Assembly: GCA_963930775.1 (NCBI GenBank)
Contig: OZ005703.1
Span: 2,108,001 to 2,172,000 of the forward strand
Length of the DNA: 64,000 bases
Reading direction: 5' to 3'
Origin: Cliona cf. orientalis
Lineage: Eukaryota; Porifera; Demospongiae; Clionaida; Clionaidae
Shown: positions 10,601 to 23,009 of the stretch, piece by piece
Numbering within the stretch: position 1 is the first letter of the stretch
Layout: every line of letters begins with the position of its first letter
Notes under the pieces: model-generated
What the model saw: only the letters and a program-made list of their open reading frames with translations
What the model was told of the DNA's origin: nothing
Database searches by the model: none
Position numbers and translations under genes: made by a program

Positions 10601-12125
10601 TGGTATTGTTACTATGGTATACCAATGCTAAATCGTACAGGCACTGTACACTGATTAAATTATTGTGGGCTAGGGTAGCTGTTTTGAACATGACTTGACT
10701 ATGGATGCTCTACTGAAGAATAATTTTAGTGACATTAGATGTTGTTACCATAGTAATATATACCAAATGTAGCTACATAAAGTATTGCAGTGTATGTATC
10801 TACATGGTAAACGATCAATATAAAATAAGCCTAAGTGCATATTAATTTGTGCGAACCTATACAATGCAGGTACGTAGACTTATGTGCCGCAGTTTTTTTT
10901 TTTCTGCTTAGTGTGCACGGTAGCTTGAAAAAAAAAAAGCCTTATTAGGCCTAATTAAGCATGTGGGCGTGTTCCTGGCACTGTGTGGAGTGTGTGCGTG
11001 TGCGTTAATGCAGGTTTTATTGCTTCCGATTGGGCGTGGCTTCACGGGCCAGTGCTTGGATATCGGCGCCTGGGACTTGGCCTCGGCGATAGGTGGGCGT
11101 GTCCCGGAAGCGGTGGTGACCTTTGAACCCCGCGAGGAGGCTTTGGGGGCGTGGCAGGAGGTCAAAGGTGAGGCCATGTCTGTTAATGAGGCACTGTACG
11201 CCGGTGCGATGGAGGGGACCGTACGGCTGGACGGAAGCTGACGATGGTTTGAAGCGGATGTGGTTGCGATGACGTGTTGTTACTCTGCCCACACAGGAAA
11301 TGAGGTGAGCTCTTGTGTGGGCGGTGTGGCAGAACGGCCTCCAAGTGTTTGTGTGTGTTTTGGCCTTGAGGAAGCTGTGTGTTTTAATTGGGATTGATTG
11401 TGGGCTTCCGGTGGACATCCGGTGGTTAGTAGGCACTTGATTGAGAATGGTGGTCCTTGGGGAACAGGGTGGGGCTGTTTTGGGCGTGGCCTGGCCCCTC
11501 CCTTCCGGCTCGGCTTCCGGTCCATGGAGGATATTAAATGAACACTTCCGGCTCTAGCAGCCACACCCCTGAGACCTGTGCAATTAAAAGGGCGTGGTTA
11601 CACAACATGCACCTCACTAATGACTTTGATGTGGTTTAGGTGTCATATCCCCCACCTCACGCCCACGCAATTTAATGCTACCTTAATAATACGTACTACA
11701 GTCGAGCCTCTGATAACGGACCCTCCGAGAAGCGGACAACCTCTCTACAGCGGACAAGTGCCGTGTTACCGATTGGATTTAGCATAGTTATAGTACATTA
11801 GCAACCTCCGAGAAGCGGATGCTTCTCGATTCCGGACAGCGGACAAGATCCAAGCTCCCAACGTGACTTTTCAATGCAAAACTGCCTCTAAATAGCGGAC
11901 ATCCGGAAACCACGCCCTTAAATTAACGATGCCCCGCCTCCTTTGTCGCAATCTAGGCAGTCGCGATATTATGCTGCATGCGCGATAATAATATTAGCCT
12001 TGAATCCAGATAACGATTTTGGAGTAGCCAGTACTTCAGAAGCAAAAAAATTCAGCCTGTGCTATGATGATACTGAAAACAAAACATACCAACCACTTGA
12101 TTTTTTTTTTTTTTTTTCAAGCAGA

Positions 12126-12535
12126 CCACACACTAAGCAGAAAAAAAATTGTCCGAAAACCACCACATGGTTGAGCTGGATGCATAGTAGAGCCATACAA
12201 TGCAAGCAAGCAGCCTATAAATCAATTTTGACCAAATTGGGTAATGGTCGTCACGCTGATGTGCGCGCGTGGCCCCGCCCCTCACGTAGCGCGTGGGCGG
12301 AAAACATTGCAAATGCATGGCTTCCTATACAAACATATGGGAAAACTTCAAAGGGCCATAACTTTAATTCTAAGGCGTGAATCAAAATTCCCTTCCATCA
12401 AATCTCTAGTTTCGGCCCATTCTGCGTGCCCATGTAAAAATTATCCCCCCAAGTGCTCCCAAACCCCCCATGAATTAGATTATTTAATTATTTAAATTTG
12501 CTTTTTTTTTCTACTTAGTGTATAATTTTTCTACT
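12126..12535. mobile_element. MITE with CACTAAG...CTTAGTG ends
   Basis: The left end CACACTAAGCAGAAAAAAAA and right end TTTTTTTTCTACTTAGTGTA form an imperfect terminal inverted repeat starting CACTA. The same TTCTGCTTAGTGTG end occurs at about 10496 and 10905. CACTA-like termini suggest the EnSpm/CACTA group, but I could not find a matching short target duplication, so the class is tentative. Most of the interior is the inverted partner of 9610-9990. Confidence 0.5.
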
Positions 12536-12781
12536 TAGTGTATAATTTGTCTATAATACTTCTTGCATAGCAAAGGATGCACAATAGCTGACACAAAAAA
12601 TAGCTAATCGTGTGTACACCCCATAAATAAAATAACGATACAAAAGTTATAATTATAATAATATAAATAGGATACAGTATACACAAATGAAGAACGTACA
12701 TGTATAAATAATGATAAAGTGAATAATAGTTAATGCAGTAGCCCTTTAAAAGCCTGTAAGCTGCTCGCAGTAACTTGCTGC

Positions 12782-13075
12782 TCAGTGAGGTGGTTCCATG
12801 CAGTTGCACCACTCGGTACAAACGAATAAAAGAATGCATTTGTTCTCGCAAATGGCTGATGTAGCAGGTGTGATCTTGCACGCCTCACACAATAACTTGT
12901 AGTCTCTTGAAAGATCGAGCTGTAAAGATGGTAAGTCGACCATTTGCATAAGCTGTGTATAGCCCTGGTCCCACTTGCGAGTAATAAGTTTCATGGCAAA
13001 CTTTTGTACCCCTTCCAATGCATCAACGTCTTTTTGGAGGTAAGGATCCCATATCATCTCTACTGCCATTTCAGT
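12782..13075 (-). pseudogene. LINE reverse transcriptase C-terminal fragment
   Basis: The minus frame reads MIWDPYLQKDVDALEGVQKF followed by AMKLIT and later LMQMVDLPSLQ. This matches the region after the polymerase domain of non-LTR retrotransposons (typical pattern VWDPY...LE.VQ.R/KFA). It is truncated at both sides and embedded in the pogo-like element. Confidence 0.7.
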
Positions 13076-13445
13076 GCATTTACTAATTTGTTAAGGATAA
13101 TACAATCAAAATGGGTTGAAAAATCATGAACTTCCGAGATAGGGACAACCTCCGAGCAAAGGACAAGAGGCCCGTTCCCAAAGTGTCCTTTGTTCGGAGG
13201 CTCGACTGTAGTCTAAATTGAAACAGAAATAAGGATTTCACATGAGTAGGAAATGTTTAGGATAGGACACAAATTTTTTACACCTTTCATTAAATTTGTT
13301 CTGCCCTATCCTCTACCAGTTCCAGCCCCACCCCTGCGCGCGCGCGCCCGGCCTGTACGTCATTGTGTTGCCCATAAATCTGTCGACCCTGTACCACTTA
13401 TGCATCCAGCCCCACCCACTACTTGACTGTAAGCACCCTCAAGCG

Positions 13446-16188
13446 ATGATGTGTCGAGCATTCGTTCTCTTAGTGCTTTCAACAGTAGCTGCTGCTACGG
13501 ACAGTTCTATCCAGGTATATATAGTGCCAGTTAGTGGTTGTACTTTTTGTAACACCTGAGATATTCAGGGTCCGGACTCTGGTGAAAGTGTTTCTATCAA
13601 CCTGGACAGCCCACTACGATCAGTGAGTGACCAGTTCCTCTCTGTGACATTGGGTCCCACTGATATATCGAAAAACTGGGCCACTGAAGCACTGAAATCG
13701 AAGAGCCTGATCAATATGGGCAAGGCCCTCTCTCCAGTGATGCTAAGGGTCGGTGGGACTGATGAAGACTATGTGACTTTTAAGAATCAGTCGGAGGTAA
13801 GCTATAGATGGAGGAGAGGGAAAGAGGAAGGAAGGGAGGAAAGGGGAAGAAGCGGGAGAGAGGGTAGAGAGAATGGGGGGGGGGGGGGGGAGAGAGAGAG
13901 AGACCCAATTCAATAAACAGCAGTCAAAATTATTCTGTCCCTCAGTTCGACAGCAAGATGATAAATTGATCTAATTTCACCCTGTTGTACTCTCAATGGG
14001 ATGCTCTCAACGAGTTCTCTCAGGCTGTTGGATGGGACATGGTGTATGGTTTGAACTCCAAGTTGCGTAATCCCTGGCCTCATGGAGCGTGGGACACAAC
14101 TAACGCTGAGGAGTTGCTGAAGTACACAATCTCTAAAGGATATGATGTCAGCTGGGAGCTGGGAAATGGTATGTTCATGCAGGAAATTAACGTTTATTTA
14201 TCAGTGCAATCACTGTCTCAGGTATACTTTGAATAAGATGCATGGTGTATCTGGAGGCATGTACAATACACACAGTTCGAGGCCAATGAATTAATACTAG
14301 TCTCATCCTTATAATTAGCTACCAGCTTTTCAGCATTGAAAATTAAGCTATAATATATATATGGGAGGGCCTGGGAATAAGGATCAAACAATCATTAGAG
14401 TGATTGCTAGCTTCATTTCTACTCTTCTGTAAAATTGTAGAGCCTGATTTATATTCAGAAGAGACGAAGGTAACGACAGAGCAGCTAGCTGCGGACTTTA
14501 AAACACTGAAACAGTTACTGGCCAAACTGAACATGACCTCAAAATATTTGGCTGGCCCAGATGTTGCTACATTAAGTAGAGAGGATTATCTTGAAGAGTA
14601 AGCCCCTATAATGATAATTAATGACATGCATGTCATTGATAAATAATTTGATCTCCATGGCAATCCATGCAGCTTTCTCAAATCTATTGAAAAGGGCGTC
14701 ATCAATGCAGTAACATGGCACCAGTAAGCATAATACCAGTATCTTTGAAAGATTACTCAGTAATATTATAGCATTGTTAATAATATTATATTATCGACCC
14801 TTTAGTACCTTTATCTGGCCAGCATGTGTGTCGATCTCTATTTTAGTATTAAAATTTTGACCTTATCACAACTCAATATCATCTGAATAACATTATTCTT
14901 GCATGCTCTGTATTTATATACTAGCTAGTATATAAATATAAGAAATGGTTACCACTAGCAAAACGCTTCAATTCAGGTACTACATGAATGGGCTCATTGC
15001 AAAGCTGTCAGATTTCACAAATGTCAAACTGCTCGACCACCTCATAGATGAGTTAAAGGTGGCGAGTGAGCTAGTCGAGAAGTATCAACCAGGAACTGAG
15101 CTCTGGCTTGGAGAGACTTCAAGCACCTATGGTGGGGGACTCCTGGAATTTCTGACACCTATGTAGCCGGATTCATGTGAGTCTAATGCAGAGTTAAATT
15201 TTGTTGTGTATAGTTAGTCAGATAGTTTATGATGGCTATATATTATACTAAAAGACATACAATGAGCATGATTGAGCATGTTGCAGCAGATAATATTATA
15301 TTAATGTCAGATCGATACCCAAATAGAGAACTAATTTTATTGTAGGTGGCTGGATAAACTTGGACTTGCTGCAATTTTTAATCATACGAGAGTGATGCGA
15401 CAAGATTTTGCTGGCTACAACTATGGTCTTGTTGATAAGGATACTGAAGCTCCTCTACCTGTACGTAATACTGTCACACAACCTGCTGCATTATATTACC
15501 ATAATAACGATTACAGTATTATGCAGGATTTTTGGCTCTCAAAGCTAGTGGGAAGCAAAGTTTTGGATGTAGAAGGCAGCACTACTTATGGACGCAATTT
15601 CAGAGCCTATGCTCACTGCGCCAAATCACCGTGAGCACTAAGTTTTTTTGTGTTTTGAGGCTTAGCTAAACCTTTCACTATATAGGTTCTATCCTGATGG
15701 GGATGTTGTCTTGATACTCCTAAACATGAACAATGCCACCACATCAGTGACTTTGAGAAACAAAGAAATGACCTCAAGCTCCAGAGATGTATACTGGCTC
15801 ACACCTCCTGGTGGAACCAGTGGCTTGCAAAGCAGGTATCCATGGGTAGCTAGATCTACTTCAGTCTCTGCATGCAACTATCCATTACACTACAAGTGCA
15901 TACCCAGTGGTATGCATGGTGCTTTAATTAGGAATTAAGAATGAGGATCATGATAATAATTATGTAATCTCAGTAGTCATGTGCTTAATAAATGATTACT
16001 ATAATTACAATTCTAGGCAAGTTACCCTCAATGGTGATCTACTGAAGCTGACTGCTGATGCAGTAAGTGTTCCAGACCGCACTCCAAAGCAGCAAGAGGC
16101 TAGTGACACACTGACTCTCCCTGCACTTTCATTTGGCTATTTTGTGTTCGAGGATGTGAAGGCTAAGGCTTGTTTACTTAATATTTAA
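13446..16188 (+). pseudogene. HPSE-like: Heparanase (GH79), ten exons, with nonsense codon and frameshift
   Basis: Exons: 13446-13514, 13569-13796, 13946-14168, 14441-14597, 14673-14723, 14977-15176, 15346-15460, 15527-15630, 15686-15835 and 16017-16188. All junctions are GT-AG and in phase; the sixth intron after exon 6 is ordinary and the one after exon 7 is only 66 nt. Start MMCRAFVLLVLS gives a signal peptide. Hallmarks of the family, which cleaves heparan sulfate with a retaining GH79 mechanism, are SPVMLRVGGT, the acid/base Glu in WELGNEPD (split over exons 3/4), VTWHQYYMNG, the nucleophile Glu in WLGETSSTYGGG, GFMWLDKLGL, and the C-terminal LSFGYFVF. Two lesions are visible: TGA at 13967-13969 where related fragments have TGG (Trp), and a missing base in the G-run at 15134-15138, which breaks YGGG/TPGISDTYVAGF. 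Exon lengths sum to 1469 nt, one short of 490 codons. It is a recent pseudogene or carries assembly errors. Confidence 0.9.
13805..13912. repeat. Purine (GA/G) low-complexity tract in heparanase intron 2
   Basis: Long GGAGGAGAGGGAAAG-type tract ending in a run of Gs and GAGAGAGAG. It carries no coding signal. Confidence 0.9.
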
Positions 16189-17219
16189 TACCGGTAATGT
16201 TCAAAGTATATATGCCATTATTGTGTTCTATGACTATTAATAACCTGGCCTGTGGTGTATCACAGTATAATAATATCGCATACTGCTGGCATGTTTACAT
16301 ACTGTTCATGGAACTTCAACTCATGCATATTGAGGTAGCTAACTACCCCATAATCATTCCAAGCGAAGCGAGGTCTCATGATCAAATTGGGTTCGAGAGC
16401 ATGTAGTATGGCTTCTGGGCGTAACTTTTGTGTGCATCTGAATTTTCTTTCCAGTAACTCACATCGCCATGTGATACTGATCAAAACTTGTGGGCTCCCT
16501 CAAGATGGTCAGCTAAGGCCTATATATAAACTCTACGGTTTGGCTGGGCTATGCTTACTGGTATTCGTGTGCCATGGCCAAACTTGGCCCAAAGTTGTTC
16601 GTCCTGTTGCTAATGGTGAAGATCTTGCTTAGTTGCTACCCATGGCTTGTCAGTTCGCCTATTCTTGGCTTCGTTGTCCTAAGACTGACGACATAATGGA
16701 CCTCCTTTTGTTGCTATTATTGCTATTATAAATGCTACAGTGTAGATCTAGATGAACGGTATATATCAGTCCCTTGTCATGTGATCTGCATTATGTGCAC
16801 AAATTAACGTTTGCACACGGGCGGGCATGAATAGAGCAGAAGCATACTTGGAGGGAAAACTCTAACAATAATTGTTATGGAAATTGATCTATGTAAGGAA
16901 CTTCTGTCAGGATGTTGGCATAGTGACTCGCTGAGCGAGGACTGCTACACCCAGTATAACTCTATAGCTAGTTATAGTATTAGTGTAGCAATAGAATGAG
17001 CAGCGCTTGAATCTTGTTGCAGAGGTAGAACAGTTCAGAATCTATAAAACTCCTTGATAATTAATTTTGGCAGTATATAGCAATGCATGATTATCACTAA
17101 CTAAGAGTTATCATATCTAGCTGCTAAGGTTAAAAAAATCATGCCAGTGGCATTCTAGACTGATTGACAAGTTCCTAAACTACATTTATTATGTTCATTG
17201 TTATTAGTATTAATTAAGA

Positions 17220-18359
17220 TTAGTTCTTTTTCATGATATACTTAAGTAGGGCTTCCATGAAAGCTTCATTTTCTTGCACTTTCTCAGCCTGTTTCAATCC
17301 ACTTTCGCCTATCATAATAATAATAATTATTATTATTGTAAAACAAACTTGATTACTAACAGTCAATAGGATCACAAATCCTCTCTCCAGTTGGTAAAAC
17401 TTCGCATTTGCATTCATCATCCTGACTCTTCGTGTTTTCATCACCTGGATTAATTGTAGTAATTATTATAGTCAATATGCTTTTCAAGTTTAATAGTTAA
17501 CTGACAGCCAATAGGATCACAAATCTTCTCTCCAGTTGGTAAAACTTCGCATTTGCATTCATCATCCTGACTCTTTGTATCATACTCCGCAGTGGCTATA
17601 TTATTATAGTATAAAATTAATACTACCACTATGCACTTAACAAACTGCAAGTTAATATCAATTGCTACGTACAGGCCTTAATAGAGCAGCACTCCGGCAG
17701 AAGAGCTTGTCGACAAGCACCACCTACAATTCAATCAGGCACATGTCAACATTATTATTCTTCATAATAGTCACAAGTTAAGACAAGATTGTGTTATGCA
17801 TGGCATTATTTCCCTCACTGAAATATTTTTGTACGTTTTATAAAATAAATACCCAATCAAGAAATTTACCTATTGTTATAATTATGTCTATTGTTATTGT
17901 ACAATTAGCTTAGCCTAGAATTAAAAAAGAATACCAATTTGGTTGTAATATCTGAAAAGGTGACTCCTGGATCGTACATTCACTACCCTCTCCAGATTTG
18001 GTTTATGAAAAAGAGCTGATGTAGGGCATGTGGGAACTGTCGGTGAGAAAACACAGGCTCCTGGAAAAAAAATTCAATGGGCACAGCACGGTCATACACT
18101 TGAAAATGCGCGATTTTAAATGCTTAAGATTCAGCATATAGACCTCACTTTTAGCACCATCACAAACATAGGATCTGAAGATGGAACCTCCAACTCTATG
18201 GGATATCTCAACACAGCCACGGCTTGGAGCGCTTAGCCTAGCTCGACGGCGCCACTGAATTTCTGCTTCGAGATTTTCGCTGACAGCCACTTCGGAAGGC
18301 AGCGCCATGCCCATTGCCATAATGTAGCATAACATAATTGCAATAGCTGCACTCGTCAT
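17220..18359 (-). CDS. Secreted Cys-rich cassette protein, copy A
   Basis: Five-exon model on the minus strand: 18359-18149, 18060-17935, 17595-17506, 17444-17361, 17308-17220; 600 nt, 199 residues. All junctions are phase 1. Exon 1 starts at a true ATG and encodes a signal peptide (hydrophobic to about residue 20), then a stretch with two Cys (GC...VC, 16 apart). Exon 2 adds two Cys (x6 and x8 spacing) and a conserved LERVVN...FRYYNQ segment. Exons 3 and 4 are cassettes with C-x-C-x9-C-x4-C (CKCEVLPTGEKIC). The last exon encodes an amphipathic, charged helix ending IMKKN. Donors are GTGAGG, GTATTC, GTCAGT and GTTAGT; the final splice recreates the last Cys codon (T|GC). The intron between cassettes contains an in-frame stop, so splicing is required. 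The exon 2 to 3 junction is the least certain: exon 2 could also read on to TAA near 17921. Family and function not recognised. Confidence 0.7.
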
Positions 18360-19344
18360 GATGGCTTGTATAGGTATCAGATTCTGGAAGTGCTTTGCTG
18401 ACAGATTGAAGATTCAGGACAGATATCCGTGATGCTGAAGATGAAAACAGCAGAGATGTGCTCTTTATAATATATCCAATGCTTGAATCAGTCAGTATAA
18501 TCATGAATGTGTATGCAGAATTATAATAATATTATTATTATTATAGTATGACACTTGCAATGGACACTTAGTAAGAAATGATCATATTGCATTCTTTGCA
18601 CAAGAACTGGTAATCGATCTGAGCAATGAGCTAATTGGATGGCCATATGTTAGTTTACCGACCTATTTAATGGCTTTAATACTAGGAAGCTCTTAGCCAA
18701 TTACCTAGATCATTATCACTCAATTCAAGTAGCATTGATTGCAGCTGTTGTTGTAGCCAGTCAGGACTACTGGCGCGGTAACCATGCATGTAATCAACTA
18801 TTATAATACTGGTATGTATGTCATTGTACCATGTTGATTTCTAACAGTGGCTTCTGTATCCGATATCTTAGTTCTGAATATCTTGTGGGGATACTGCATA
18901 TACCTGATTCTATGCTGTGATACCAATGGTGAGTTAGTTCAAATTTTACATTGATATTGCGTGCCACAGGCGACAGCATCAGTCCCTGTTGGCAGGGACT
19001 ATGCATTCAATGACATGCATGCAGTATTGCATAAATAAAGCTTTAAATTTTTCCAGGTGTCTAAGCTGTAGCCACATAATATTATCAATATGCCTTTAAT
19101 CGCAAATTAATGTAGGGGGTCTGACAATAATATTATGTCCTTGTACTATCTTGCAGCTATTATTGTCATGTTTGTCTGCTGTGCATTTTTAATTCATAAT
19201 CATGGCCCAATCTGTAGCTGAGCACTAAGTTTTTTTTGCATGCTATACACATATATAATTGCATTGTGTATATTATATACATTGAACGAAGAGAAGCAGA
19301 GGAGTGGTACGTAAAATTACTGTAACAGCAGTTTCTCATTTAAT

Positions 19345-19580
19345 TCTGTCCCTCAGTTTGACAGCAAGATGCCGATAAATTGGTCTAATTTCACCCTGTT
19401 GTATACTCTCAATGGGATGCTCTCAACGAGTTCTCTCAGGCTGTTGGATGGGACATGGTGTATATATGGTTTGAACTCCAAGTTGCGTAATCCCTGGCCC
19501 CCAGGATCATGGGATACAACTAACGATGAGGAGTTGCTGAAGTAAACAATCTCTAAGGGATATGATGTCAGCTGGGAGAC
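19345..19580 (+). pseudogene. Heparanase exon 3 relic (unit A)
   Basis: From CCCTCAGTTTGACAGCAAG the sequence follows heparanase exon 3 and its acceptor, through ATGGGACATGGTGTAT and GATGTCAGCTGGGAG, then diverges. It carries a 2 bp insertion (TTGTATACTCTC for TTGTACTCTC) that shifts the frame and a TAA in place of the Tyr codon in LLKYTIS, but keeps TGG where the main gene has TGA. Confidence 0.85.
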
Positions 19581-20372
19581 CGCCAAACCGTCGCCAAAAT
19601 TAATTTAATTCCCCGCCAAATTTTCTGGCTACACAACTTGGACACTTACTAATTGATCATATTACTGTAACATTCTTTGCACAAGAACTGGTAATCAATC
19701 TGAGCCTTCATTCAAATTAGCTAATTGGATGGATGGATGTTGGTCTATTGACCTAATTAAAGGTTCTAGGAAGTTCTTGAATAATAATTATTAGCCAATT
19801 ACTTCATTATCACTCTATTCAAGTAGCATCACTGTTGTTGTAGCCAGTTAGGGCCACTGGTGACCATGCATGCAACCCTGGTATGCATATCATTGTGTTA
19901 CAGTGGTGAGTTATAGAAAAGTTGCAACAGTCCACCCAACCTTCAAATAATAATGCAACACCCCAGTATTCACAAGAAGACAATTTGCCCTGGCCCATCA
20001 ATCATACTATAATAACTACCATGTGAGCATCAAAGTTTTGTACTAAAAATTGAATGAAACTAAGTGATGAGCTACTCTTTCAATTGCATAAAAGATGGTT
20101 CTTTTATCCACAATTCAACATCTACTGACTCAGTACCCATGGATTCTCAGAGCACAGATCGGTACACTAGCAGGCAATAGCGGAAACTGTTACATACACC
20201 GCTTTGATCGTCACGATTGAAAATGTCATAGTGTCATTAAACTGTACTGTTAGAAGAATGTGGAAGATGCCAAACACATGCATCATAACACTTGACTTGC
20301 TGGTCGCCCTGTTATATGTGAATGTGGTGCTAAAATAAATTTACAAGACAGTCATGGAATATTTGCAGAAAG

Positions 20373-20577
20373 TTAAGCCAATCGTGTTGATGTGTTCTTA
20401 ATTATAATTATGGAGCCAGCATTAATCTTCAAGGCCAGCATGAAGCCAAAAAGTATCCTTTCAGTAGTGCATGGTGATAAGGTGGACACCACAAATAGTG
20501 AGAGTGATTTAGTACATGACAAAGCACATCTTAAAGTGAGACAATTATTCAGTACGATGAAGAGGCTCTTCACTTAA
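20373..20577. other. Unit spacer, short frames on both strands
   Basis: Short open frames on both strands have no signal peptide, domain or splice support. The unit B equivalent (36870-37045) carries a small deletion that breaks the + frame. I do not call a gene. Confidence 0.4.
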
Positions 20578-21140
20578 TGAAAGCAGCATCAAAATTTAAT
20601 GAATGCACAGGAGTGCAAAACCCTCACCGCTACACGCATGCATGACTCATGGACATATAGAGATCCATAGTAGCTAGCATTATTTCAGTGTGTAGCGTAA
20701 GTCATCAACTCTCGACCGTCTAAGACGTTTGGGACTGTAATTCGGGCTCTGTACCATACCTACCAACCATCCAGCTTTTTGCTTGATTTCAAGCAAAAAT
20801 GGTACCCTTCCCTCACAAAAATCACTAAATCCCTCATTTTTTGTGAAAACCTGGCCCATATATGCTAATACATTTTGGAGAAGCTAGTAGCATTTTCAAG
20901 CAAAAATGCCCCAAATCAAGCACATTTTATACAAATTTCAAGCACAAGACTATTCACAGGTTGGCAGGTATGCTGTACGTGCTATGAACCTCGAACAAAA
21001 TCCATTTGGTAGATAATTCATTTGTCTAATAAACGACCACTTACCATGTATGAATCTCGTTTCTGCAGGTCACTATGAGCGAGTATGCCAGACCCATGAT
21101 TTTATGAATTGGCGACCGTTTCCACCTGTTGTCGACCACA

Positions 21141-21485
21141 GTAATTACCCCACGCGCATGCGCAAGGGGTAAAGTAATCGGTTTTGTCTGTCGTCGTCGT
21201 CAGCACAAAAATCGCCAGATCTGGAGATCTAGGCGTCTGAGCGACTTGTATTAAAGTACAGCATATCCGTCGATATCGTCGAAAAACTGGCTTCATTGTG
21301 CTTCGAATCGTTTGGCAAGGTCCATGAGCGTCGCACTTGAATACTTCATTTTGTTGGCCACGCCTATCAACAATACCCACCATGTGCTTTCTGCTCATGC
21401 GCACAACTTGGCACAATGTGTAGGTAAAGGTCGTCAATAGGCTTATGCCGCTGTAGGTGGCATGCCGGCATGGCATGGTTTTCAC
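21141..21485 (-). mobile_element. TTACCCC-type MITE (split by the 6.9 kb element)
   Basis: One end is the palindrome TTACCCCACGCGCATGCG...GGGGTAA (21147-21172), followed by a GTCTGTCGTCGTC run and the reverse complement of GATTTTTGTGC. The other end, GCTGCAGCGCGCGGGGTATG...CTATAGAGCTCTAG, is at 28396-28437, after the large insertion. The uninterrupted version is at 37373-37755. An inverted copy lies inside the 6.9 kb element (24641-25033), and diverged pieces occur near 54860-55375 and 56236-56270. Confidence 0.75.
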
Positions 21486-21587
21486 TAGTCTCGTGCCCAG
21501 CCCCCTTCATGCACGCGCGAGAAAGGGTCTGGTGAAAAGGGCCGCACTACCGTGTCCCTCTGGAATGCAATAATTGTCGTTTTGAAT

Positions 21588-21967
21588 GCGGGTTCAACGT
21601 ATAGTTTAAGGAGGGTGTGATCAGCTAAGCGCGGGCGCCGGGGTTACGCGCATGCGCATATCGAAGGGCGCCAAACAGCAACTCTTAAAGCGGCTGCCGC
21701 AACAACACTGCTCAGTCTTAGTCAAACAACGGGGCCTTGACAACAGCAAAGCTGCCAGTTCAAACCAAAGCTGAACGAAAGTCAAATAATTCTGCTTTAA
21801 ATATCCGCTCGTATACAGCCCGGGGAGACTTCCTTGGCCCTCACCACCTCAGCGACGTCTACCAGCCAAGCCGGCTATATACCCTACCCAATACGAAGTT
21901 CCCAGCAACTTCAAAAAGCTCTTCGTCTACGGCGTCTACGTACTATCCGCCGCCTCCTCCAATACTG
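21588..21967 (+). other. GC-rich exon-like segment at the left of the 6.9 kb element
   Basis: An open + frame from a TTG at 21737 runs through a Tyr/Pro-rich stretch (TYYPPPPPIL) to a strong donor CTG|GTAAGC at 21967. The frame has no ATG, and the first part (about 21588-21770) is duplicated at 27598-27800 with a small internal difference. It may be a 5' exon or a promoter-proximal piece of a captured gene. No family recognised. Confidence 0.35.
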
Positions 21968-22191
21968 GTAAGCGAATACCAAAGTAATGGTGCTGGCAGT
22001 TCAGTGTTTGACACGAGAACTATAATTGTGCTGTTGCTATGCAAAAATACTAAGCCTGACGTGACCCTCACAGCAAGAGGAGTGGTCACTCCAAGGGGGC
22101 AGGCTCAGGACAGACAATTTGAGGCAGCTAGTTATTGAATAAGCTTAGGTTAATAATATGTGTTGTGCAACCAATAAGATTGTAATGTATG

Positions 22192-22585
22192 TGATGCCAA
22201 TTGCAGTAGCTATTAAAGCTCATGTGTGGCAATAGCAGCTGCAAAAAAGCTTCCATAGCGCGCGTGAACCTTGTACATGCTTGTACATTGCGCATATGCA
22301 CAGCTAGCACTTGCGCTCGTGTGTGAGCACGCACGCACAGAGTGCGCAGGTCACCAAGTAGTTTGGCAGTATCCAACCAGCAGGCCAGCTATGTGATGCC
22401 AATTGCAGTATTAAAGTTCATGTGTGGCAATAGCAGCTGCAAAAAAAAGCTCCCATAGCACGCGTGCACCGTGTACATGCTTGTACATTGCACATATGCA
22501 CAGCTCGCACTTGCGCTCGTGTTGGAGCATGCACGCACGCACAGAGTGCGCAGGTACCAAGTAGTTTGGCAGTATCCAACCAGCA
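22192..22585. repeat. Two direct ~190 bp repeats in the 6.9 kb element
   Basis: Copies at about 22192-22387 and 22393-22582 both run from ATGTGATGCCAATTGCAG to GTATCCAACCAGCAGG with small differences. Short frames inside are repeat artefacts. Confidence 0.85.
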
Positions 22586-23009
22586 GGCTAGCTGGCTATA
22601 TATAAGGGCGCAGGCCAAATACTGGCAGCCCCATGCCTACATTGCTGTATACATAGCTGATAAATCCCCCTATCAGGACTGTTGCCTCACCACCCTGTGC
22701 CAGTAGCATTATAGCAGCTGGTGGTGAGCTTCACTCGTGGTGCGGCTGCTGTATTAAAAGGGGAATCAAAATCAAGTCTGGCTTATGCTTCAACACAAAG
22801 TCCTCAACGTATCGCTGTATAGGCATGCACTGTTCCGAGAATCAAGAGAAGAAAAATAATGAATGGATGAGCTGTTATTAATAGGGTGTTGCAGCCTTAG
22901 TATACCCACTTAACAACATATGTGGCCAGCATACACCTTGACTGGTGTCGCATTCTCAAGGTGTTCCATGAATGCCAATATGCATAATTATTAGCCCCTA
23001 ATCCCCCCC

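Larger units (their letters stand above)
7237..11682. mobile_element. TTAA-flanked transposon-like unit, about 4.4 kb, with nested repeats
   Basis: The left end TTAA|GGTAGCATTAAA (7233-7248) and right end TTTAATGCTACC|TTAA (11671-11686) are inverted copies, and the next bases (GCGTGGGCGTGAG against CTCACGCCCACGC) extend the arm to nearly 30 bp. TTAA target duplication is typical of piggyBac- and Kolobok-like DNA transposons. No transposase is recognisable. About 7700-8050 is CpG-rich, 8150-9600 is AT-rich with nothing I can call, and 10950-11600 is GC-rich with repeated GGGCGTGG motifs. It is probably a decayed or composite element. Confidence 0.6.
11699..13208. mobile_element. pogo/Tigger-like element with TA target duplication
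   Basis: The ends are CAGTCGAGCCTC (11699) and GAGGCTCGACTG (13208 side), each flanked by TA (11697-11698, 13209-13210). The sub-terminal GAGAAGCGGACAACCTC motif is repeated, as in many pogo-type elements. The interior holds a nested repeat (12126-12535) and a LINE fragment (12780-13075). No transposase frame is visible, so it is non-autonomous or decayed. Confidence 0.75.
15790..21485. repeat. Tandem duplication unit A (left part)
   Basis: Everything from heparanase exon 9 to 21485 is matched, nearly base for base, by about 31270-37705 (unit B). The match resumes at 28386-28732 and 30468-30540, so two insertions interrupt unit A. Contents in order: heparanase exons 9-10, a spacer 16197-17200 with no gene I can support, secreted gene A, and a spacer with a heparanase exon 3 relic at 19345. 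About 19590-21140 is AT-rich and holds no gene I can support. Confidence 0.9.

Noticed and set aside
10963..11436. Overlapping frames in the GC-rich block
   Set aside because: Stops are scarce because of GC content. No domain, start context or splice support, and it lies in a transposon-like unit.
15346..15634. Heparanase frame including VRNTVTQPAALYYHNNDYS
   Set aside because: This stretch is a 66 nt in-frame intron (CCT|GTACGT ... ATGCAG|GAT); family alignment joins APLP directly to DFWL.
16378..16632. 84-codon + frame, with a counterpart in unit B on the opposite strand
   Set aside because: The frame is not kept in unit B and has no signal or domain; it is unit spacer.
17450..17650. Stand-alone small secreted peptide starting at TTG
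   Set aside because: There is no ATG in any copy. The apparent signal segment is a poorly conserved intron ending in the cassette acceptor, and other copies shift frame there.
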